Assembly: GCF_002210105.1 (NCBI RefSeq)
Contig: NZ_AQQU01000001.1
Location: 780,501 to 844,500 of the forward strand
Length of the DNA stretch: 64,000 nucleotides
Source of the DNA: Oceanicola sp. 22II-s10i
GTDB taxonomy: Bacteria; Pseudomonadota; Alphaproteobacteria; Rhodobacterales; Rhodobacteraceae
Reading direction: 5' to 3'
Shown here piece after piece: positions 28,743 through 39,833 of the stretch; position 1 is the stretch's first letter, and each line of letters begins with the position of its first letter. Under the pieces are notes generated by a model that had not been told where the DNA came from, ran no database searches, and worked only from the letters and a program-made list of their open reading frames with translations. Position numbers and translations under genes: made by a program.

Positions 28743-29861
28743 CTATTTCCCGTTGTGTTCGCCCAGGGTCGGCGAGGGTGTGGTCAGGTTCAGTTCCGCA
28801 TCCGAGAAGATGATCGGGGAGCGGACGGTCGGCACGCCTTCGAGATGCAGTTTCATGCCGCGCGCGATGACATGGGGATCGTCGAACACCTCGGCCATGT
28901 CGTTGATCGGGCCGGCGGGAACGTTGTTCGCCTCGCAGGCGGCCAGAAGGTCAGCCTTGGTCCAGGTCTTGATCTTTTCGATGAAGAAGGGGACCAGGAT
29001 CTCGCGGTTGGCGATGCGGTCGCCGTTGCGCAGGAAGCGGGGATCGTCCTTGAGTTCCGGCATGCCGAGGATGTCGCAGAGGCGCTGGTACTGGCCGTCG
29101 TTGCCGGTGGCGACGATCATGTGACCGTCCGCCGTTTCGAAGACCTGGTAAGGGACCACGTTCGGGTGCGTGTTGCCGGTGCGGACCGGCGGGTTGCCCG
29201 AGGCGAAATAGTTCAGCGCCTGGTTCGCCATGACGGAGACCGCGCAGTCGAGCAGGGCCATGTCGATGTGCTGGCCGCGGCCGGTGCGGTGGCGCTGTTC
29301 GACGGCGGCGAGGATCGCGACGGTTGAGTAGACGCCGGTGAAGATGTCGGTGATCGCAACGCCCGCGCGCAGCGGCTGGCCGTCCGGTTCGCCGGTGATC
29401 GACATGAAGCCCGACATGCCCTGGATGATATAATCGTAACCGGGGCGTTTCGCGTAGGGGCCGGTCTGGCCGAAGCCGGTGATCGAGCAGTAGATCAGGC
29501 GCGGATTGATTTCCTTCAGGCTGTCGTAATCCAGCCCGTATTTCTTCAGCCCGCCGACCTTGAAGTTCTCGATCAGGATGTCGGCATCCTTGACGAGGTT
29601 GCGGACAAACTCCTGCCCTTCGGGCGTGCGGAAATCGCAGGTGACCGAGCGCTTGCCGCGGTTGGCGGAGTGGTAGTAGGCCGCCGTCGTCTCGCCGTTG
29701 CGGGTGATGTGCGGCGGACCCCAGGTGCGGGTGTCGTCGCCTTCGGGCGCTTCGATCTTGGTCACCTCTGCGCCGAGGTCGGACAGAGTCTGACCGGCCC
29801 AGGGGCCGGCCAGGATACGGGCGAGTTCGACGACCTTGAGGCCGGTCAGCGGTGTCGTCAT
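28743..29861 (-). CDS. CaiB/BaiF family CoA-transferase (class III)
   Basis: 372 residues from the ATG that overlaps the dsbA stop by one base. N-terminal GLKVVELARILAGPWAGQ and LGAEVTKIEAPEGDDTR are family signatures, as is SANRGKRSVTCD. The catalytic aspartate is in MALLDCAVS. Such enzymes move CoA between carboxylic acids (formyl-CoA, carnitine and others); the substrate is not predictable. Co-transcribed with dsbA and dciA, though without an obvious functional link. Confidence 0.88.
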   Translation of the reverse strand: MTTPLTGLKVVELARILAGPWAGQTLSDLGAEVTKIEAPEGDDTRTWGPPHITRNGETTAAYYHSANRGKRSVTCDFRTPEGQEFVRNLVKDADILIENFKVGGLKKYGLDYDSLKEINPRLIYCSITGFGQTGPYAKRPGYDYIIQGMSGFMSITGEPDGQPLRAGVAITDIFTGVYSTVAILAAVEQRHRTGRGQHIDMALLDCAVSVMANQALNYFASGNPPVRTGNTHPNVVPYQVFETADGHMIVATGNDGQYQRLCDILGMPELKDDPRFLRNGDRIANREILVPFFIEKIKTWTKADLLAACEANNVPAGPINDMAEVFDDPHVIARGMKLHLEGVPTVRSPIIFSDAELNLTTPSPTLGEHNGK

Positions 29862-30526
29862 CAGGCCTCCAGCGCCTCGTCGAGAACTTTCTTCAGATCC
29901 GAATAGTTCATGTTCGAATGCTTCACGTCGTTGATGAACAGCGTCGGTGTCGCGTTCACATCGTCGGCCGCCGTGTTGGCCTGCGACCATGCGACCAGGG
30001 CCTTGGCGTTTTCCTCGTCGGCGAGGCAGGCTTCGATCTGTTCGTTGTTCAGCCCGGCGACGCGGCCGATCTTGCGCAGGTTCTCGGCGATGGCTGCGGG
30101 GGATTCGCCGCCGACCCATTCCTTCTGCTGCTTGTACATCAGGCTGGCGATGCCGAAGAACCGGTTGGGATCGCAGCGGGCGATCATCGCGGCCCAGAGG
30201 CCGAAGCGGTCGAAATAGACGTCGCGATAGACGAACTTGACCTTGCCGGTGTCGATGTAGTCGCGCTTGAAATCGGGATACACCGTTTCGTGGAAGTTCG
30301 CGCAGTGCGGGCAGGTGAAGCTGGCGTATTCCTTGAGCGTCACCTTGGCGTCGTCATCGCCCAGCACCATCTCGACAATGCCCGACGTGTCCACGTTTTC
30401 CGTGTTTTCGGTGGTCGACGCGTTGATCAGCGTCACGTCCGGTCCGGTGTCGCGCATCGCGTACCAGGTGCCGGTCGCGGCGGCTGCGGCCACGATGCCG
30501 CTTCCGATGAACATCCTGCGGTCCAA
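29861..30526 (-). CDS. DsbA family thiol:disulfide interchange protein
   Basis: 221 residues from a TTG start (MDRRMFIGSG), chosen because AAAGGA lies 8 bases before it. A TTG six codons upstream that overlaps the dciA stop is the alternative. An N-terminal hydrophobic segment (about 6-23) exports or anchors it in the periplasm. The thioredoxin fold has the active site C72-P-H-C75 and cis-Pro loop NATPTLFIND. This is the monomeric oxidant or DsbA-like reductant type with the long helical insert; the direction of electron flow is unknown. Confidence 0.87.
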   Translation of the reverse strand: MDRRMFIGSGIVAAAAATGTWYAMRDTGPDVTLINASTTENTENVDTSGIVEMVLGDDDAKVTLKEYASFTCPHCANFHETVYPDFKRDYIDTGKVKFVYRDVYFDRFGLWAAMIARCDPNRFFGIASLMYKQQKEWVGGESPAAIAENLRKIGRVAGLNNEQIEACLADEENAKALVAWSQANTAADDVNATPTLFINDVKHSNMNYSDLKKVLDEALEA

Positions 30527-30540
30527 GATATGGTCCTTTC

Positions 30541-31047
30541 TCAATTCTTGCGTTTGCTTAGAACATTACGGGCCAGAGCCTCAAGCGCTGCCTTGAGGTC
30601 CGTGTCGGCCACGTCGCTGGCCGCCGCGCGGGCGGCGATGGCGGTGGCGGGATCCTCGGTCGGCGTGGCCTGCGGGCGTCGGGCGTCGAAGGCGACCTGC
30701 CCGTCGGCAAAGCCGGTGGCGGCGGTCTGGGTGATGCGGATGCGCGAGATGGCGTTGTAGCCGTAGGCGGCGTTGACGCGTTCGCGCAGCTTTTCCTTCT
30801 GCATCTCGACCAGCGGCGCGCGGGCGCCGTCGGTCAGCAGCGTCAGGGTGGCACCAAGGCCCTGCCTGCCGTATTTCACCTCGACCGGGCGGGCGAGAGC
30901 GGCGAGATCGGGGCCTGCGATCTCGTCCCAGTGGGTCAGCAGGCGGGTGACCGCGAATCCGCGGGTTTCGCCGGCACGGCGGATCCGGCCTTCGAGAAGG
31001 CTGGACGTGCGTTTGAACCCGTAGGTCGTGGTGGTCCGGCGGTTCAT
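30541..31047 (-). CDS. dciA: DciA family (DUF721) replicative helicase-loading protein
   Basis: 168 residues. The N-terminal DUF721 domain is recognisable: RIRRAGETRGFAVTRLLTHW, then DEIAGPDLAALARPVEVKY. A less conserved C-terminal tail follows. DciA-type proteins help load the replicative helicase DnaB in bacteria lacking DnaC. Its gene sits between dsbA (downstream) and mutY (divergent), an arrangement I associate with Rhodobacterales. Family is clear; the function is transferred from other species. Confidence 0.8.
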   Translation of the reverse strand: MNRRTTTTYGFKRTSSLLEGRIRRAGETRGFAVTRLLTHWDEIAGPDLAALARPVEVKYGRQGLGATLTLLTDGARAPLVEMQKEKLRERVNAAYGYNAISRIRITQTAATGFADGQVAFDARRPQATPTEDPATAIAARAAASDVADTDLKAALEALARNVLSKRKN

Positions 31048-31106
31048 GACTTGCCTCGGTCTGACGGGCCCTATTGTAGTGGCCTGCGGGGCAGGGGCCA
31101 GACGCG

Positions 31107-32228
31107 ATGTGTTACAGGGGGAAAAACTTGCGTGATCGGGAGATGAGCGCCGCGCTGATGGACTGGTACGATGTCCATGCGCGGGACCTGCCGTGGCGGG
31201 TCGGGCCTGCGGACAGGGAGGCGGGTGTCGTGCCCGATCCCTACCGGGTCTGGCTGTCCGAGATCATGCTGCAACAGACCACCGTCGCGGCGGTGAAGGA
31301 GTATTTCGCGCGGTTCACGACGCTCTGGCCCGATGTCGGTGCGCTGGCCGGGGCCGAGGACGGGGCGGTCATGGGGGAATGGGCCGGGCTTGGCTATTAT
31401 GCGCGGGCGCGGAACCTGCTGAAATGCGCGCGGGCCGTGGTGGCGGAGCATGGAGGGCGGTTCCCGGACACGCGCGAGGGGCTGATGAGCCTGCCGGGGA
31501 TCGGGCCCTATACCGCATCGGCCATCAGCGCGATCGCGTTCGACCGGCCCGAGACGGTAGTGGACGGAAACGTGGAGCGTGTGATGGCGCGGCTCTTCGA
31601 CATTCATGCGCCGCTGCCGGGGTCCAAGAAGGAGCTGACCGCGTTGGCCGCGCGGCTGACGCCCGAGGCGCGGCCCGGCGACCATGCGCAGGCCGTGATG
31701 GATCTGGGCGCGACGATCTGCACGCCGCGTTCGCCCGCCTGCGGGATATGTCCGTTGCGCGAACCCTGCCTGGCGCGGAGGGCGGGGACGGCTGCCGAGC
31801 TGCCGAAGAAGACGCCGAAGAAGGCGAAACCGGTGCGACACGGGATCGTGTTCGTCGCGCGGGGTGCCGGCGGGGCGGTCCTGCTGGAGCGTCGGGTGGA
31901 GAGCGGGTTGCTGGGCGGCACGCTCAGCTGGCCCGGAACCGCCTGGGTGGACGTCAGCGAACCGCTGCCCGACAGCGAACCGCCCGTGCCCGGCGACTGG
32001 CGGCTGCTGGAGGCCGAGGCGCTGCACACCTTCACGCATTTCCACCTGAAACTGACGGTCGCGGTCAGCGGCAATGGTGCGATCGCGGGGCTGGAGACCC
32101 TCCGCGCGGCCGAGATCCCGCCGGGTGGCCGGGCTTTTGTTGCGCCTGCGTCATTCCGCCCGTCCGATCTGCCCACCGTGATGCGGAAGGCGTTTGACCT
32201 CGCCCGGCACGCGTTCGACACTGCCTGA
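31107..32228 (+). CDS. mutY: A/G-specific adenine glycosylase
   Basis: 373 residues. The helix-hairpin-helix and catalytic core contain EIMLQQTTVAAV (catalytic Glu), LPGIGPYTASAI and ETVVDGNVERVMARL. The [4Fe-4S] cluster cysteines are in ICTPRSPACGICPLREPCLA. A C-terminal NUDIX-like 8-oxoG-recognition domain follows, with FTHFHLKLTVAV. MutY removes adenine mispaired with 8-oxoguanine. A TTG at 31128 with AGGGGG at good spacing is an alternative start. Divergent from dciA; alkane monooxygenase follows 29 bp later. Confidence 0.95.
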   Translation: MCYRGKNLRDREMSAALMDWYDVHARDLPWRVGPADREAGVVPDPYRVWLSEIMLQQTTVAAVKEYFARFTTLWPDVGALAGAEDGAVMGEWAGLGYYARARNLLKCARAVVAEHGGRFPDTREGLMSLPGIGPYTASAISAIAFDRPETVVDGNVERVMARLFDIHAPLPGSKKELTALAARLTPEARPGDHAQAVMDLGATICTPRSPACGICPLREPCLARRAGTAAELPKKTPKKAKPVRHGIVFVARGAGGAVLLERRVESGLLGGTLSWPGTAWVDVSEPLPDSEPPVPGDWRLLEAEALHTFTHFHLKLTVAVSGNGAIAGLETLRAAEIPPGGRAFVAPASFRPSDLPTVMRKAFDLARHAFDTA

Positions 32229-32257
32229 GGAAACCGCGTCCCGAGCCGGGAGGCCAC

Positions 32258-33385
32258 ATGATACCGCAGTCAGTTACACTTCGCCCCAGTTCCGCCCTGC
32301 CGTTCGCCATTGCGCTGATCAACGTGCCGCTTGCATGGATCGGGGCGATCTGGGGCGGCTGGATGGTGCTGCTGCTGCCGGTCTATGGCTACGTCGTGTC
32401 CAGCCTGCTGGACGTGCTGATGGGGATGAACGAGGAGAATCCCGATCCCGACACGCCTGAAGAGGGACTGTTCTGGTATCGGCTGGTCACCTTGGTCTGG
32501 TTCCCGCTGCAGGCGCTGACGGTGTTCGGGCTGATCTGGTATGTCACCCGCGCGACGCATCTGGGCGCTCTGGAAAAGATTGTTCTGTTCTACGGCGTGG
32601 GGGTCATGGCGGGCGGGACCGGCATCGTCTTTGCGCATGAACTGCTGCACCAGAAGAACAGGACCGAGCGCTGGCTGGGGGATCTGCTGCTGGCGTCTGT
32701 GCTGTATTCCCATTTCCGGACGGAACATCTGCTGGTCCATCATGTCGACGTCGGCACGCCCCGCGATGCGGTGACGGCGAAATACAACGAGGGCTTCCAC
32801 CGTTTCTTCTTTCGGGTCCTGCGGGAATGCCCGCGCTCGGCATGGGAGGCGGAAAAGCGGATGCTGGCCCGCCGGAAGGCACCGGTCTGGGACCGTCGCA
32901 ATCCGTTCTGGCGCTATGCGGCACTGCAGATCCTGATGCTGACGCTGGCGGTCCTGATCGGTGGTCTGGCGGGGCTGGCGCTGTTCCTGTGGCAGGCTCT
33001 GGTTGCGGTATGGCAGCTGGAACTTACGAATTACGTCGAACACTACGGGCTGACGCGGAAATACCTCGGCAACGGGAAGTTCGAGCATGTGAAGCCCCAT
33101 CATTCGTGGAACGCGGCACACAAGGCGACGAACTGGCTGCTGATCAACCTGCAGCGCCATTCGGACCATCACTACAAGCCGGACCGTCGGTTCCCCCTGC
33201 TGCAGACCTATGGCGAGAACGAAGCGCCGCAGCTGCCCTATGGCTATCCGATCATGGGCTCGGTCGCGATGGTCCCGCCGGTCTGGCGGCGGATGATGAA
33301 CCCGCGAGTGCGCAAGTGGCGGGCGATGTACTACCCCGAGATCACCGACTGGGCGCCCTACAAGACCGGCCGCCACACCGCCTGA
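32258..33385 (+). CDS. alkane 1-monooxygenase (AlkB-type membrane di-iron hydroxylase)
   Basis: 375 residues with about six transmembrane segments. The histidine motifs of membrane di-iron hydroxylases are present: HELLHQ at 127-132, EHLLVHH at 156-162, NYVEHYG at 258-264 and LQRHSDHH at 298-305. The second box has V where alkane hydroxylases usually have G (EHxxGHH). The enzyme would hydroxylate terminal methyl groups using rubredoxin-delivered electrons; no rubredoxin gene is adjacent. GGGAGGCCAC precedes the ATG. Substrate may be alkanes or another hydrocarbon chain. Confidence 0.85.
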   Translation: MIPQSVTLRPSSALPFAIALINVPLAWIGAIWGGWMVLLLPVYGYVVSSLLDVLMGMNEENPDPDTPEEGLFWYRLVTLVWFPLQALTVFGLIWYVTRATHLGALEKIVLFYGVGVMAGGTGIVFAHELLHQKNRTERWLGDLLLASVLYSHFRTEHLLVHHVDVGTPRDAVTAKYNEGFHRFFFRVLRECPRSAWEAEKRMLARRKAPVWDRRNPFWRYAALQILMLTLAVLIGGLAGLALFLWQALVAVWQLELTNYVEHYGLTRKYLGNGKFEHVKPHHSWNAAHKATNWLLINLQRHSDHHYKPDRRFPLLQTYGENEAPQLPYGYPIMGSVAMVPPVWRRMMNPRVRKWRAMYYPEITDWAPYKTGRHTA

Positions 33386-33409
33386 CCCGCTCAAATTCCG
33401 CAGAGCGGG
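33386..33409 (+). terminator. hairpin after the monooxygenase gene
   Basis: CCCGCTC (33386-33392) pairs with GAGCGGG (33403-33409) directly after the stop codon. The loop is 10 nt and only short T-runs follow, so termination strength is uncertain. Confidence 0.45.
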
Positions 33410-33511
33410 TTGAGTTGCGGGGCTGAGTCGGCCTAGCATCGTGCGACACGGCGCACCGGAGGAGCGTGGGCCGCTGCAGGGGAGGCGATCATCGCGACGT
33501 CCAGCAAGCAT

Positions 33512-34453
33512 GTGGAGCGGGTTCTTACGTCGCTTAGTTCGGGCTCTGCCGCGGCAAAATCGCGGCTGGCCGCCTCATGGCAGCGGTCATTCCAGACCCA
33601 CGGGCTGGATCCGGCCGTGGCGGCGCATGGCCAGCGGGTCGAGGCGCGGGAACTGTCCGACCGTCGCGAGGCGATGGCGGATGTGCTGCGGCTGGCGGTG
33701 CCCCGGCTGGACGCGCTATTCGGCCTTGTCGGGCATTCCGGCTGCAGCGTCCTGCTGACCGATGCCGAGGGCATCGTGATGGAACACCGCTGCACCGACG
33801 GCGATGCCGAGGTGTTCCGCGCGTGGGGCCTCTGGCCCGGCGCGGACTGGAGCGAGTCGGCGGAGGGCACCAACGGCATCGGCACCTGCCTCGTAGAGCG
33901 GCGGCAGGTCACCATCCACCGCGACGAGCATTTCCTTGCCCGCAACATCGGGATGAGCTGCATGGACGCGCCGATCCACGGCCCCGACGGCACCCTGATC
34001 GCGGCGCTGGACGTGTCGTCCGCCCGGACCGACCAGACCGAGGCGTTCAACCGCCTGATCGGCGCGATGGTCGCGCAGACCGCGCAGGCGATCGAGGCAG
34101 ACACCTTCCGCGCGGCCTTTCCCGGTCATCGCATCGTCGTGGCCTCGGACGACATGCAGGGCGCGGCCTCGCTGCTGGCCGTGAACGGCGACGATCTGGT
34201 CGTGGGCGCCACCCGCGCCGCGCGCCGGGCCTATGGCTTCGGCGCGCAGGGGGGCATCGCCCCGGTTCCCGCCAGCGATATCCTCGGCCGCGATGACGAG
34301 GCGCGGGGATTCGAAAAGGCCGAACGCGCGGCGGTCATGCGCGCGCTCGCGCGGTCCGGCGGGAACGTCAGTCAGGCGGCGCGGGCGCTCGGGATCGGGC
34401 GGGCGACGCTCTATCGCCGGATGAACCGGCTCGGTATCTCTCAAAACGGCTGA
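33512..34453 (+). CDS. AcoR-like GAF/Fis-type transcriptional regulator without the AAA+ domain
   Basis: 313 residues from a GTG. The N-terminal domain (about 15-200) is the AcoR-type GAF sensor: ASWQRSF, EGTNGIGTCLVERRQVTIHR and DAPIHGPDGTLIAALDVSS are typical. The C-terminus (about 268-310) is a Fis-type helix-turn-helix, GNVSQAARALGIGRATLYRR. The ATPase domain that normally lies between them to activate sigma-54 polymerase is missing, so this protein cannot be a classical enhancer-binding protein. It is followed by a 20-bp palindrome and an aldehyde dehydrogenase, its likely target. A strong AGGGGAGG sits at 33477-33484, better placed for a rare ATC start. Confidence 0.85.
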   Translation: MERVLTSLSSGSAAAKSRLAASWQRSFQTHGLDPAVAAHGQRVEARELSDRREAMADVLRLAVPRLDALFGLVGHSGCSVLLTDAEGIVMEHRCTDGDAEVFRAWGLWPGADWSESAEGTNGIGTCLVERRQVTIHRDEHFLARNIGMSCMDAPIHGPDGTLIAALDVSSARTDQTEAFNRLIGAMVAQTAQAIEADTFRAAFPGHRIVVASDDMQGAASLLAVNGDDLVVGATRAARRAYGFGAQGGIAPVPASDILGRDDEARGFEKAERAAVMRALARSGGNVSQAARALGIGRATLYRRMNRLGISQNG

Positions 34454-34456
34454 AAC

Positions 34457-34476
34457 CTGTCTCAGCGCTGAGACAG
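34457..34476. promoter_or_regulatory. 20-bp perfect palindrome upstream of the aldehyde dehydrogenase, probable operator
   Basis: CTGTCTCAGC followed directly by GCTGAGACAG is a perfect palindrome three bases after the regulator stop and 101 bp before the dehydrogenase ATG. TGTCTC...GAGACA half-sites resemble targets of AcoR-type Fis-domain regulators as I recall them. No T-run follows, so it is unlikely to be a terminator. Confidence 0.7.
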
Positions 34477-34577
34477 TGGCGCGATACAGCCCGCCGACCC
34501 CCCGGTTACAGACAGGGATCGCTCACGCATCTTTCCCTTGATCCGGCGCTTGTGCCGGAGAACGGAGGAGGATCCGC

Positions 34578-36098
<1,521 letters not shown>

Positions 36099-36124
36099 GC
36101 CGCCTCCTCGGCGTTCGGGCATGC

Positions 36125-36152
36125 AGCGGGCCGGGCACTCCCCCGGCCCGCT
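36125..36152 (+). terminator. terminator after the aldehyde dehydrogenase
   Basis: AGCGGGCCGGG (36125-36135) and CCCGGCCCGCT (36142-36152) form an 11-bp perfect stem around CACTCC, followed by CTCCGTTTCTC. Confidence 0.75.
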
Positions 36153-36161
36153 CTCCGTTTC

Positions 36162-37694
36162 TCAGGGCAGCAGGGCGATGAACTTGCCCGCCAGGTTCAA
36201 CACACCGCGTTCATGCCGCCATGACACGGCATCGTGCTGGTTCCAGAACGGATCGGCCAGCGTGACGAGGATCAGGTCGTCCTGCGGATCGAGGATGATC
36301 AGCTGGCCGCCGTGGCCCCATGCGAAATCGACTTCGCGCGTGCCGATGCGCGCCGACCACCATTGGTAGCCATAGCCGACATCGCGAAACCACCGCCCGA
36401 TCCGGGCCTCTTCGTTGTCGCGCAGCTTCGCTTCGGGCGTGTGAGGTTCCAGCGACGCGGCGACCCATCCGGCCGGGATCAAGTGCCGCCCGTTCCATGT
36501 TCCGCCGTTGAGGTAGAGCAGGCCGAACCGCGCGGCGGTCCGGGCCGTCATATGCAACAGCGGGTAGCGGTAGCCGTCGGGATCGGCCCACCATTCACCG
36601 AGTTGCCCCTGAACAGGGTCGAAAATGCGGTCGCGCGCCATGTCCATCAGGTCGGTCCCGCACTGCCGTGCGGTGACGAGGGCGAGGATGTTCGCGGTCA
36701 GGTTGGAATAGTGGAAGGCCGTTCCGGGCTGCGCCACCAGAGGAAAGTCGCGCGCCATCTTCAGCGTTTCACCCTTCAGCAGTTCCTGCCAGAGCGCGGG
36801 ATCGGTTTCCTCCCACGGAAGGCCCGAGCGCATCTGAAGGAACTGGCGCAGGGTGATCAACGCCTTGGCCGGGTCGGCGGATACCTCGGGCAGCAGGCTT
36901 GCGGCGGTGTCGTCAAGGGACAGGCAGCCGTCCTCGATCGCCAGACCGACGAGGGCCGAGATCACGCTCTTGCTGACCGATTGGATCAGTTCGGGCCGGT
37001 CACGTTCGGCGCCGTTGAAGTAGCGTTCCGCCACGAGGTCGCCGTGCTGAACGACAAGCAGGGCGCGCAGGTTCGGCAGGTGTGTCGCATCGCCGAAGAG
37101 CGCGTCCAAGGCACCTGCGGGCAGGTCCGGGGTGCCCCTGCGCATTCCGCCGGGTGCAGGTGTGTAGTCGGGCGGCGGTGCCATGTCCGCGCGCAACAGC
37201 GCGGCGATGCCGGGTCGCGCCGCGTCGATGTCCCCGGCTTCGGCCCGGAACCCGAGCGGTGCGAGGGCGCCGCTGATCGTGGCCAACGCCACCGCGTCCA
37301 GCGCGGCTGGCTGCGCGGCAATGTCGAAGGCGGTGGAGCCTTCGCCATTTCGCAGATGAATATCGGCACCGCTCGCGATCAGGGCCTCGGCTGCGGCGCG
37401 CCGTCCGAAGAATGCGGCCAGGTGCAGCGGAGTCGAACCCTGTGCCTCGACCGCGTCCGGGTCCGCCCCACCGGCCAGCAGCGCGGCGACCGCCGCGTCC
37501 TTGTCGAAAGTGACGGCCACACTCAGCGGGGTCGACCCGTAGGCGTCTTGGGCGTCGGGATCGGCGCCGGCTGTCAGAAGTCCTTGCAGCATGGGGATGT
37601 CGCCGGTCAGCGCCGCGTAGTGCAGGCCGGGTTGCTGGGCCATGGCAGGCCGGAACGACAGAACGAGGCAGACGATCGCGAGTAAGCGTAGCAC
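36162..37694 (-). CDS. secreted ankyrin-repeat / serine beta-lactamase-like fusion protein
   Basis: 510 residues from a GTG with AAAGGACCGCCC before it. A signal peptide (1-19, ending AMAQ) is followed by three to four ankyrin repeats (about 22-135), for example GSTPLHLAAFFGRRAAAEAL. A class C beta-lactamase/penicillin-binding-like domain follows (about 200-510). Its SxxK motif is S239-V-S-K242 (S239 nucleophile, K242), its YSN is Y329-S-N331, and WGHGG stands in for the KTG position near 470. It probably acts as a periplasmic esterase or peptidase; beta-lactamase activity itself is doubtful. The fusion is unusual. Confidence 0.82.
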   Translation of the reverse strand: MLRLLAIVCLVLSFRPAMAQQPGLHYAALTGDIPMLQGLLTAGADPDAQDAYGSTPLSVAVTFDKDAAVAALLAGGADPDAVEAQGSTPLHLAAFFGRRAAAEALIASGADIHLRNGEGSTAFDIAAQPAALDAVALATISGALAPLGFRAEAGDIDAARPGIAALLRADMAPPPDYTPAPGGMRRGTPDLPAGALDALFGDATHLPNLRALLVVQHGDLVAERYFNGAERDRPELIQSVSKSVISALVGLAIEDGCLSLDDTAASLLPEVSADPAKALITLRQFLQMRSGLPWEETDPALWQELLKGETLKMARDFPLVAQPGTAFHYSNLTANILALVTARQCGTDLMDMARDRIFDPVQGQLGEWWADPDGYRYPLLHMTARTAARFGLLYLNGGTWNGRHLIPAGWVAASLEPHTPEAKLRDNEEARIGRWFRDVGYGYQWWSARIGTREVDFAWGHGGQLIILDPQDDLILVTLADPFWNQHDAVSWRHERGVLNLAGKFIALLP

Positions 37695-37772
37695 GGGCGG
37701 TCCTTTCGATCGGGATCGCCGCAGGTTTGCGCGTCGGGCCCCGACGCGCTTTGACACCGGTCAACGCACCAG

Positions 37773-37800
37773 AAAAAACCCCGCCTCTGACGAGACGGGG
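37773..37800 (-). terminator. terminator after ccrM
   Basis: On the minus strand CCCCGTCTC pairs with GAGGCGGGG (one G-U) around GTCA, followed by six T residues. It lies 77 bp after the ccrM stop. Confidence 0.8.
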
Positions 37801-37876
37801 CATAGGTGAGCATCACGCGGGCTGCGCGACGCTGGCGGTGTTCAGCTCGGAATTGGAATGTCGGTGGGGGGTGGGC

Positions 37877-39013
<1,137 letters not shown>

Positions 39014-39030
39014 TCATTGCCGAGAAGGAT

Positions 39031-39069
39031 GAGTCAAAGCCGATTCGCGGTCAATTTCTTTTTTGAATC
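39031..39069 (-). promoter_or_regulatory. three GANTC methylation sites upstream of ccrM
   Basis: GAGTC (39031-39035), GATTC (39042-39046) and GAATC (39065-39069) occur within 39 bp of the 108-bp gap before ccrM. GANTC is the target of the enzyme encoded, suggesting methylation-sensitive autoregulation as described for the Caulobacter ccrM promoter. Confidence 0.6.
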
Positions 39070-39079
39070 AAGAGGTTAA

Positions 39080-39700
39080 CTAAACGTCTTGCCACAAGAT
39101 ATTGTGCACCGGCGCAAAGGACCGTCTATGGTGTGGGGTTATCCCCAGATCTAGAAGCGCCGCTTTGTGGCTTTTTGACGGATAGCCGGCGTTCGTTTCC
39201 CAGCCGTAGCCGGGATGGTGTTGCGCCAAGTCACACATGATCGCGTCACGGGCGACTTTCGCCACGATCGACGCAGCGGCGATGGACAGCGACCGCGCGT
39301 CGCCCTTGATGACCGCTTCGGCGGGCAGGGTCAGGTCGCGCGGGATCATGTTGCCGTCGATCAGCAGGTGACAGGGCGGGGTGGCCAGCCCGGCGACGGC
39401 ACGGCACATCGCCAGATGGCTGGCGCGCAGGATGTTGATCGCGTCTATTTCCTCGACGCTTGCGTGCGCGATCGAGACCTCGGCCACCGCGTGCAGTTCT
39501 TCCGCGAGGGCGCGGCGGCGTTTTTCCGTCAGTTTCTTGGAATCGTTCAGCCCCTCGGGGATCCGTGCGGCGTCCAGCACCACCGCTGCGGCGGTCACCG
39601 GCCCTGCGACCGGACCGCGCCCGACCTCGTCGACGCCGGCGATGCGGACCATGCCTTTGGACATGGCAATCTGTTCGAACGAGAAATCGGGACCTTCCAT
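39080..39700 (-). CDS. rnhB: ribonuclease HII
   Basis: 206 residues from the ATG at MEGPDFSFEQ with GGGGAGCC before it. RNase HII cleaves RNA in RNA-DNA hybrids and single embedded ribonucleotides. IAGVDEVGRGPVAGP contains the first acidic pair D24-E25; a second acidic residue lies in HLLIDGN and another in IKGDARSLSIAAASIVAK. Length and motifs are standard. Confidence 0.95.
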   Translation of the reverse strand: MEGPDFSFEQIAMSKGMVRIAGVDEVGRGPVAGPVTAAAVVLDAARIPEGLNDSKKLTEKRRRALAEELHAVAEVSIAHASVEEIDAINILRASHLAMCRAVAGLATPPCHLLIDGNMIPRDLTLPAEAVIKGDARSLSIAAASIVAKVARDAIMCDLAQHHPGYGWETNAGYPSKSHKAALLDLGITPHHRRSFAPVHNILWQDV

Positions 39701-39833
39701 GGCTCCCCATGAACCCCGCGCGGCGCGCGGGGGCAAGGGGAATTGAGCCAGGGGCGACGCCTTGTCCGCCTGGCCTGCGGCGCGGGACGGGGGCAGGTCG
39801 CTCCCCCGCCTCGTGCATCGCCCGACTGGCGCG

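Noticed and set aside
34457..34476. The 20-bp palindrome read as a terminator of the regulator gene
   Set aside because: There is no loop (perfectly continuous palindrome) and no T-run; an operator is the better reading.
34471..34490. A sigma-54-like GG/GC promoter next to the 20-bp palindrome
   Set aside because: The GG-GC spacing is 9 rather than 10 and the -12 element is poor; the regulator also lacks the ATPase needed to activate sigma-54.
39060..39090. CtrA-type TTAA-N7-TTAA box near GTTAAC before ccrM
   Set aside because: Only one TTAA half is present at the required spacing; the second half has at least two mismatches.
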